Below are positions 58,450-64,000 of a stretch of 64,000 nucleotides of DNA, piece by piece; the stretch's first letter is position 1, and every line of letters starts with the position of its first letter. The notes beneath the pieces are model-generated. The model saw only the letters and a list, made by a program, of their open reading frames with translations. It was not told where the DNA came from and did no database searches. Position numbers and translations under genes: made by a program. Origin of the DNA: Saccharolobus caldissimus (GTDB taxonomy: Archaea > Thermoproteota > Thermoprotei_A > Sulfolobales > Sulfolobaceae); NCBI RefSeq assembly GCF_020886315.1, contig NZ_AP025226.1, positions 1,700,001-1,764,000 on the forward strand. Reading direction: 5' to 3'.

Positions 58450-59804
58450 GCGAAGAGGAAGGTGTATTAAGAGGAATAGACTATAGAGATCCTTTAGTTA
58501 GATATAGAGGAGAGAGAATAGCTTATACCCTTAAGAAGCTACTAGGTAGAGATATTCAAATTAATGAAACCTTTTTAATAGATACCTATTATGTTCATTA
58601 TCTTCCACTACCAATACCAAAAGGAAAAAGCGAGATTTCGCAAAATCAGAATATAATGTACTCATTAATAGACTCCACACTTTCCTCTGAAATCGTATTA
58701 AAAAATAGAGAGTACTCAATAGTTAACTCAGCTGTAAGCCTTGCCTTAACAGTAAGCTACGTTCAGAATCTCATAGAGGAGTTAGAGAGAATAAAGAAAA
58801 CTTCCCAGTCAATGGAGGAAAGAGAAGCTGCAGAAGAAATATTAAACGGATTAATGAAAGGAGGATCGCCTAAAGAGGGAAAGGAACAGAAAAACGTTAA
58901 TCAACAAACAATGGAAAAAATATTAAAGCAAGCTCATGAGAAGGCAATATCTAAGGCAATGGAGGATGCTAATGCAGTAAGAAACATGCAGAAAATTGTT
59001 GGAGGAAATGGAGCAGGTACGGGGAGTGTATTAACGTTTGAAGGGGAAATACATGAAGTACTAAGATTAGCAAGAAATACAGAGGTTAAGAAAATCTTAG
59101 AATTCTTAAGTGGAATTCCTAAATTGGGTAGTATTACTAAGAGAAGAACAACCAGATTCTCCAAAGGAGAACTGCATGGATATGAAGAAGGAAGTGACAT
59201 TGAGAGAATAGTTTATTCAGAACTAGCATTACCTGATGTATTATTTTACTTAAAGTTAGCAGAAGGTCAATTATTACTTTATCAAAAACAAATTAAGGAG
59301 ACTTTAGGACCTATATATTTGTTGCTAGATAAATCCGGTAGTATGGATGGTGAAAAAATATTATGGGCTAAAGCTGTAGCCTTAGCATTATATAGTAGAG
59401 CAAGAAGAGAAAATAGAGATTTCTACTTAAGGTTTTTCGATAATATACCTTACCCATTAATTAAGGTCCAAAAGAACGCTAAAAGTAAGGATGTAATAAA
59501 GATGATAGAATATATAGGAAAAATTAGAGGAGGTGGGGGAACTGACATTAGCAGGTCAATAATTTCTGCATGTGAAGATATAAAAGAAGGTCACGTAAAA
59601 GGTGTAAGCGAAATAATACTTCTAACTGACGGTGAGGATAAAATAGCTGAGACAACAGTAAGAAGATCACTAAAGGAGGCCAATTCCCAATTAATTAGTG
59701 TCATGATTAGAGGAGATAACGCAGACTTAAGGAGAGTATCTGATGAATACTTAGTAGCATACAAGTTAGATCACGAGGACTTATTAAGAGTAGTAGAAGC
59801 GTAA
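58446..59804 (+). CDS. VWA-domain protein, partner of MoxR
   Basis: A 452-aa protein. Residues 1-275 are helical and variable; the von Willebrand A domain follows with the MIDAS motif DKSGSMDG near 294-301, the Thr in GGGTDISRS near 362 and LLTDGED near 398. It overlaps moxR by four bases. The pair resembles RavA-ViaA and CoxD-CoxE; with molybdenum hydroxylases encoded in the window, a role in metal centre assembly is possible but not shown. Confidence 0.9.
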   Translation: MSEEEGVLRGIDYRDPLVRYRGERIAYTLKKLLGRDIQINETFLIDTYYVHYLPLPIPKGKSEISQNQNIMYSLIDSTLSSEIVLKNREYSIVNSAVSLALTVSYVQNLIEELERIKKTSQSMEEREAAEEILNGLMKGGSPKEGKEQKNVNQQTMEKILKQAHEKAISKAMEDANAVRNMQKIVGGNGAGTGSVLTFEGEIHEVLRLARNTEVKKILEFLSGIPKLGSITKRRTTRFSKGELHGYEEGSDIERIVYSELALPDVLFYLKLAEGQLLLYQKQIKETLGPIYLLLDKSGSMDGEKILWAKAVALALYSRARRENRDFYLRFFDNIPYPLIKVQKNAKSKDVIKMIEYIGKIRGGGGTDISRSIISACEDIKEGHVKGVSEIILLTDGEDKIAETTVRRSLKEANSQLISVMIRGDNADLRRVSDEYLVAYKLDHEDLLRVVEA

Positions 59805-59866
59805 AAAGAGGCCTCAACTTCATCCTCCCACGGGACTCGCGGGCGTCAGTTGAGTATGGCCGTCGA
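59802..59866 (-). ncRNA. candidate kink-turn RNA downstream of sdhD
   Basis: On the minus strand the region reads as a stem CUCAACU/AGUUGAG (59848-59854 with 59813-59819) leading into a kink-turn core with GA (59847-59846) opposite a GAU bulge plus GA (59824-59820), topped by CCCGCG/CGUGGG (59838-59843 with 59827-59832, with one G-U pair) and an AGUCC loop. An outer GGCC/GGCC pair (59858-59861, 59810-59813) is possible. A TATA-like CTTAAAAG (59888-59895) lies 26 bp upstream of 59866, and the RNA would end in CUUUUU at about 59803. Such kink-turns bind L7Ae. It is not a standard C/D or H/ACA guide, because boxes and pocket are lacking. Confidence 0.55.
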
Positions 59867-59890
59867 TTTTATTTTGTGTACTAATTGCTT

Positions 59891-60247
59891 TTAAGCTTTC
59901 TGTTTCTGTTTCCTTAATGATTCTAGATAATTTTTTAGAAATTCTAAATCCTTTTTTAGGCTTTCTACTCCATTTTCTTGAATCCACATTAAACCTCCAG
60001 CTGCATCTATAATCTCTCCATTTAATTTTAGCTCCTTTACTCTATCTTTCCAATTAAATACATCCCTTGAAATTATTAAAATATATAGTTCTCCTTCATT
60101 CCTTAAATGTATTTTTCCCCAAAAATAATCAAAAGAGTAATTGGCCTCTTTTGCAAAAGGCTCTCTCCCTGGTCTTTCAGACACGTTATACCATTCCTCT
60201 ACCCTTCCTCCTAAACTTTCAATTACTTTTCTTATCTCTTCACTCAT
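59891..60247 (-). CDS. sdhD: succinate dehydrogenase subunit D (Sulfolobus type)
   Basis: A 118-aa soluble-looking protein without transmembrane helices, at the end of the sdhABC operon. In Sulfolobus the SdhD subunit is a small hydrophilic protein unlike bacterial anchor subunits, and the size and place match. The sequence has a helix at each end and a beta-rich middle (YSFDYFWGKIHLRNEG, GELYILIISRD). The start overlaps or abuts the sdhC stop. Confidence 0.8.
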   Translation of the reverse strand: MSEEIRKVIESLGGRVEEWYNVSERPGREPFAKEANYSFDYFWGKIHLRNEGELYILIISRDVFNWKDRVKELKLNGEIIDAAGGLMWIQENGVESLKKDLEFLKNYLESLRKQKQKA

Positions 60248-61120
60248 TTAAATCACTCCCTTAACCCTTAACACTTCCATAGCCAATTTTCCTATACCTA
60301 ATTCCTCTGGACTAAACCCAAACGCTAAACCTAATAGTTGAGTAACATAAATTGCGGGCATTGTCCACTTAACATTAAACTCGCTTTGAATCTTAATCTG
60401 GAGGGAGTCTAATTGAAGATGGCAAAGACTACAAGGATGGACTATTATGTCAGCTCCAGCTTCTTTTGCACTGTTAAGCACATTATAGGCTAGTTTTAGT
60501 CCAGCTTTAGGATTACTGCCCATAAGTGGAAATCCGCAACACGAGGTCATAGTAGGAAATATAACCGGTGTAGCGCCAGTTGCTGAAACTAAATCCGCTA
60601 AACTATGAGGATTATAAGCTTGTTCAAATTCCATAATCTGCTCTGGTCTTAACATTTGACAACCATAATATGTACCTACTTTAAGTCCATTTAATGACCT
60701 TTTTACATTCTTTTTTATCGTTTCTATTCCAACATCTCTTATCAATACCCAAACTATATGTTCCGCACTCACTTTACCATCAAATTTAATAGAAGTTTTC
60801 TCTAATCTTTTATCTACTTTCTTCTTTATTTCTTTATCTTCCTTATATTTATATGTGGCTAATCTATGACTATGTAGACATACACTACACGGCGTTGCCA
60901 TCTTATTCAAACCGAGTTTTTCGACTTGTGACAAATTCCTTAAATTCAAAGCAACATGAGCTACTTCATCATATTCATCAAGAAAACCTCCCCCACAGCA
61001 GTTCCAATCGGGTACTTCAACTAGTTCTAAACCTAAAACTTCCGCTACTTTTTTAGTAGCTATATCTACGTCTTTAGATAAACCGTGTGTAGCACATCCT
61101 GGATAATAAGCTACTTTCAC
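60248..61120 (-). CDS. sdhC: succinate dehydrogenase subunit C, HdrB-like CCG protein
   Basis: A 290-aa membrane-associated subunit with two cysteine-rich CCG repeats of the heterodisulfide-reductase B type: NCCGGGF with a later CSVCLHS, and SCCGFPLMG with a later CSLCHLQ, each following C-x31-39-CC-x35-CxxC spacing. This replaces the hydrophobic anchor of classical complex II and probably holds a non-cubane cluster near the quinone site. It overlaps sdhB by four bases. Confidence 0.9.
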   Translation of the reverse strand: MKVAYYPGCATHGLSKDVDIATKKVAEVLGLELVEVPDWNCCGGGFLDEYDEVAHVALNLRNLSQVEKLGLNKMATPCSVCLHSHRLATYKYKEDKEIKKKVDKRLEKTSIKFDGKVSAEHIVWVLIRDVGIETIKKNVKRSLNGLKVGTYYGCQMLRPEQIMEFEQAYNPHSLADLVSATGATPVIFPTMTSCCGFPLMGSNPKAGLKLAYNVLNSAKEAGADIIVHPCSLCHLQLDSLQIKIQSEFNVKWTMPAIYVTQLLGLAFGFSPEELGIGKLAMEVLRVKGVI

Positions 61121-62079
61121 TTAGATTCACCACCCATAATTTTTTTGATTTCGTCTATATTTTGTACATATCTCTCTTGAACCAATGCATATTTAAGCTT
61201 TCCTGTCTTTGACATATATATTAAATCAACAAGGGATTGTAATATACCATAAGTCTTTAAGTATACTGCAGCCTCAGCAATCTTGCCAGTTTTCAATATT
61301 GACTCGAAAATTGCTTCAGTATGTTTTTCCCCTCTCTCAGCCACCTCTGATTTTTCCTTATAAAGCTTGGTAAAGCTCCTAGTTTTCTTAATTGCAGTAA
61401 CTGGTTCTATATCTCTAGGGCATACATTAAAGCATTGATAACAATACGTACAACGCCAAGAACTATCAATCAATATTTTCATTCTTTCCTCAGTTATCGT
61501 ATCTCTAGGATCAGCGAGAAATCTATATCCTTTAGCGTGAGCGGCTGGTCCTAAAAATTCTGGGTCTATTCTAACAGACGGACATGCAGATACACAAAGA
61601 CCGCACCAGATACATTGTGCAAATTTCCATAATTCTTTCTGATCTTCTGGTTTAAGTCTATGTTCAGCCTTTCCTTCAAGTACTTCTTTAGATGGATATA
61701 ATCTGGGTTTGACCTTAAACATTCTGTCATAAAATTCATCCCAATCAACGATAAGATCTTTAATAGGTCTAAAATAATCCATGGGTTCTATAGTTACTAT
61801 ATTACTATTATACTTCTTTACAACATCCAGCACTAATGTTTTACATGCCAGCCTAGGTTCTCCATTAATTTTCATACCACAACTTCCGCAAACAGCCATG
61901 TGGCAAGAAGCCCTATAGGATAGGGTGGGATCTTGTTCGCTTTTTATCCTTCTTAATGCTTCAGTAAATTGTGTAAATCTATCAACTTTAAGTTTGTATT
62001 CTTGCCACCAGAATCCTTTCTCAGGATTAAATCTCTTTATCTTGAATATGACTTCTTGTTCTTGCAAATTTTCACTCAA
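61117..62079 (-). CDS. sdhB: succinate dehydrogenase iron-sulfur subunit
   Basis: A 320-aa subunit that carries electrons from FAD to quinone. The 2Fe-2S ligands are in [21 protein letters not shown], given here in part; a 4Fe-4S motif is [12 protein letters not shown]; the third is [12 protein letters not shown], with four cysteines. Classical enzymes have a 3Fe-4S centre in the third position, so this one should hold a second 4Fe-4S, as reported for Sulfolobus complex II. It lies two bases after sdhA. Confidence 0.94.
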   Translation of the reverse strand: MSENLQEQEVIFKIKRFNPEKGFWWQEYKLKVDRFTQFTEALRRIKSEQDPTLSYRASCHMAVCGSCGMKINGEPRLACKTLVLDVVKKYNSNIVTIEPMDYFRPIKDLIVDWDEFYDRMFKVKPRLYPSKEVLEGKAEHRLKPEDQKELWKFAQCIWCGLCVSACPSVRIDPEFLGPAAHAKGYRFLADPRDTITEERMKILIDSSWRCTYCYQCFNVCPRDIEPVTAIKKTRSFTKLYKEKSEVAERGEKHTEAIFESILKTGKIAEAAVYLKTYGILQSLVDLIYMSKTGKLKYALVQERYVQNIDEIKKIMGGESK

Positions 62080-62081
62080 AT

Positions 62082-63782
62082 TTAATACACCCTAGGCTCT
62101 GGTTTCCATCTGGTTATTTTAACTGGCTTGTAAGTAATTTCTACAGTATTTCCTCTTAAATATGCAATTGTATGCTTTAACCAATTATTATCATCTCTAT
62201 CTGGGTAGTCTGTCCTATAGTGAGCTCCCCTAGACTCCTTTCTATCTAGTGCAGCTTTGGCTATTACTGTAGCTAGATCTAGCATATTCCTTAATTCTAG
62301 AGCATTAAAGAATTCAGTATTATATACTTTGCTTTTGTCAGAAACATACATGCTGCTTATCATTCCTCTTAGTTTACTTATTTCTGATAATGCATTAAGT
62401 AAACCGCCTTCATCTCTAAATATACCAACATAATCCCACATAACATCTCTTAATTTCTCTAAAATCTCTCCGAAGTGCACTCCACTTTCACTTTTAACAA
62501 ACTTATAAGCATCGTCCACAATTTTCTCTGCTTCTTTTTCAAAATTTGAAGTAGGTTCATGAGGGGAGGAGTTCAGAAACTCTACAACTGCTCTTCCTGT
62601 CTCTTGGCCAAATACTAGTGTATCCAAGAGCGAATTAGAACCTAACCTATTAGCACCATGAACTGAAACACATGCAGCTTCTCCAGCTGAGAATAAACCT
62701 ACTATATCTGGGTTTCTTCCTTTTATATCAACATCTATTCCTCCCATATAATAATGTTGGGCTGGTCTTACCGGAATAGGCTCAGTTATAGCATCAACTC
62801 CTGCGAAGTTCTTAGCTGCTTCATATGCTAGTGCTAATCTCTCCTTTATATATTCTTCACCTAAATGAGTTAAATCTAAGGCTACATATCCTCCTGGAAA
62901 TCCTCTACCTTCGCGAATTTCCGTGATTATAGCTCTAGACACTATATCCCTAGGAGCTAAATCTAGTTTTTTAGGAGCATATTTTGCCATGAATCTTTCT
63001 CCTTTATTGTTCTTTAAAATAGCTCCCTCTCCTCTCGCTGCTTCACTGATTAAAATATCTGATGGGTATAACGCTGTTGGATGAAACTGAACAAATTCTG
63101 GATCTTTTAAAGCAGCCCCAGCCCTTAATGCTATTCCGAAACCATCACCAGTATTTATATAGCTATTAGTAGTATGCCTATACAGCATTCCCATTCCTCC
63201 AGACGCTATTACTACTGCCTTTGTTTTGAAGAAAAATGGCGTCATTGTCTTCATTTGCATTGCTACAATACCTGCCACTCTTTTGTCTTCAGTTACCAAA
63301 TCTAATGCAAACCATTCATTGTAGAAGTCTACGTTAAGCCCAGATACTCGTTCAAACAATGTATGTAAAAGTGCCATCCCAGTTTTATCTCCTACAAATC
63401 TTGTTCTAGGGTAGGTTTGTCCACCGAAATACCTTACCGCAATTCTACCGTCCGGTTGTCTATTAAACAAAGCCCCCCATCTTTCCAGTAACATTACTAT
63501 TTCTCCTGATCTATTAGATAATAATTCGGCCGCATCTTGATCTACCAAATAATCCCCTCCTTTTACCGTATCATATGTCATATAATCTGGATTGTCATTT
63601 GGATCTGAATTACCTGGAATGTAAGCAGCTATTCCTCCCTCTGCAGCAGCTGAATGTGATCTAGTTGGAAATACCTTAGAAATTAAGGCTACTTTATAAC
63701 CTGCTGATGCTATCTCATGAGCACTCATTAAGCCAGCTAATCCACCACCAATTATTACGGCATCGTATTCGATTTTCTCCAT
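62082..63782 (-). CDS. sdhA: succinate dehydrogenase flavoprotein subunit
   Basis: A 566-aa catalytic subunit that oxidises succinate to fumarate. The FAD fold is [21 protein letters not shown] (about 7-27, shown in part), the covalent FAD His is in [11 protein letters not shown], and the active-site region is [27 protein letters not shown] (in part). I start at [10 protein letters not shown] (63782): it gives the usual length, and a TATA box at 63804-63812 lies 26 bp before it, so the operon mRNA is leaderless. An in-frame Met 14 codons upstream lies on the TATA element. Confidence 0.96.
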   Translation of the reverse strand: MEKIEYDAVIIGGGLAGLMSAHEIASAGYKVALISKVFPTRSHSAAAEGGIAAYIPGNSDPNDNPDYMTYDTVKGGDYLVDQDAAELLSNRSGEIVMLLERWGALFNRQPDGRIAVRYFGGQTYPRTRFVGDKTGMALLHTLFERVSGLNVDFYNEWFALDLVTEDKRVAGIVAMQMKTMTPFFFKTKAVVIASGGMGMLYRHTTNSYINTGDGFGIALRAGAALKDPEFVQFHPTALYPSDILISEAARGEGAILKNNKGERFMAKYAPKKLDLAPRDIVSRAIITEIREGRGFPGGYVALDLTHLGEEYIKERLALAYEAAKNFAGVDAITEPIPVRPAQHYYMGGIDVDIKGRNPDIVGLFSAGEAACVSVHGANRLGSNSLLDTLVFGQETGRAVVEFLNSSPHEPTSNFEKEAEKIVDDAYKFVKSESGVHFGEILEKLRDVMWDYVGIFRDEGGLLNALSEISKLRGMISSMYVSDKSKVYNTEFFNALELRNMLDLATVIAKAALDRKESRGAHYRTDYPDRDDNNWLKHTIAYLRGNTVEITYKPVKITRWKPEPRVY

Positions 63783-63803
63783 CAACTTTATATTTACAAT
63801 GTA

Positions 63804-63812
63804 GTTTTTAAG
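63804..63812 (-). promoter_or_regulatory. TATA box of the sdhABCD operon
   Basis: On the minus strand this reads CTTAAAAAC, centred 26 bp before the sdhA ATG at 63782. It favours the shorter sdhA start and a leaderless message. Confidence 0.6.
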
Positions 63813-63828
63813 TATTGTTTCCACATCT

Positions 63829-64000
63829 TCACAATAGATCTAATAAAGTATTTACTACAAATTTCGGTTTTATACTACTTTTTTCAACATCAGCTAATGT
63901 AGAAATGCCCGTCAATACTAATGCAGTATCTGCACCTATATTTAGTCCCATTTGAATATCTGTCTCCAATTGATCTCCTATTACAAGAACTTTATTCAAA
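63829..64000 (-). CDS. C-terminal part of a HAD-family (NagD/p-nitrophenylphosphatase-like) phosphatase
   Basis: The last 56 codons of a gene that begins outside the window. The visible part has [19 protein letters not shown], the HAD motif IV GDxxxTDI for Mg binding, followed by [13 protein letters not shown], as in HAD subfamily IIA phosphatases. It stops at TGA 63831-63829, about 16 bases before the sdhA promoter region. Confidence 0.8.
   Translation of the reverse strand, partial: LNKVLVIGDQLETDIQMGLNIGADTALVLTGISTLADVEKSSIKPKFVVNTLLDLL

Noticed and set aside
59802-59866. Box C/D guide RNA in the sdhD-VWA gap
   Set aside because: GAUGA and CUGA occur on the minus strand in the wrong order with no second pair of boxes, so it fits a kink-turn but not a guide.

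Overview
The window is chromosomal DNA of a thermoacidophilic crenarchaeon of the Sulfolobales, most like Saccharolobus/Sulfolobus. The basis is the AT-rich sequence, many leaderless genes with a TATA box about 26 bp upstream of the start, and purely archaeal gene types: aIF1A, aIF2-beta, NMD3, Rio1, archaeal CoA enzymes, a crenarchaeal OB-fold SSB with a Gly/Arg-rich tail, a methylmalonyl-CoA mutase split from its B12 subunit, and the sdhABCD complex typical of Sulfolobus. The placement rests on remembered family features; no database was searched. The window cuts a gene at each end. I see no rRNA, tRNA, CRISPR array, insertion sequence or provirus.

Layout. 1-1946: Trm5-like tRNA methyltransferase and an amidohydrolase-like protein. 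2031-4565: tight operon of SIS protein, TusA-like protein, membrane protein, CobA and a YHS mini-protein. 4667-7364: FAD and [2Fe-2S] subunits of a molybdenum hydroxylase with a MocA/MobA-like protein and two CoxG proteins. 7517-10221: translational-type GTPase, ZPR1 protein, Hsp20. 10264-12431: divergent methylmalonyl-CoA epimerase and mutase. 12421-19442: phosphoribosyltransferase, phosphodiesterase, flavoprotein, membrane-anchored double AAA protein, inositol-phosphatase-like enzyme, thioredoxin reductase. 19535-23942: a pterin island (DHPS-like, PTPS-like, MptE-like) containing five unassigned genes, two of which look like a degenerate MNT/HEPN pair. 23976-25135: LeuA/NifV-like synthase whose start and body are in different frames. 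25145-26870: lactonase-like hydrolase, two divergent ribbon-helix-helix regulators, a non-coding RNA locus with a box C/D sRNA, and a RAM-domain protein. 26904-29556: ABC exporter and a divergent winged-helix gene sharing a 22-bp palindrome. 29456-31733: archaeal CoA pathway (PanB, phosphopantothenate synthetase, pantoate kinase).

31781-38932: Fe-S flavoprotein, MoaD-MoaE fusion, ThiD-ThiN, HD phosphohydrolase, pyrophosphatase and glycosyltransferase. 38907-42529: type IV pilus ATPase and membrane platform without pilins. 42559-45674: aIF2-beta, DUF424, NMD3, RNase HII and a DRG-like protein that has lost its P-loop. 45719-49914: methylthiotransferase, thiolase, then aIF1A-Rio1-Pno1. 49885-52441: nuclease-fold protein, DUF1152 and two unassigned small genes. 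52546-56980: PLP sulfur-amino-acid enzyme, homoserine kinase, MoeA, PqqD-like protein and SSB. 57301-59804: MoxR/VWA pair. 59802-59866: a candidate kink-turn RNA. 59891-63782: sdhDCBA. 63829-64000: end of a HAD phosphatase.

The themes are molybdenum cofactor use (hydroxylase subunits, MocA, MoaDE, MoeA), pterin and CoA synthesis, parts of the 3-hydroxypropionate/4-hydroxybutyrate carbon cycle (mutase, epimerase, thiolase, succinate dehydrogenase), and ribosome assembly/translation. No complete new defence or mobile system was found. The least explained signals are the two non-coding RNA loci, the pterin island with its degenerate MNT/HEPN pair, and several proteins that keep a fold but have lost key catalytic residues.
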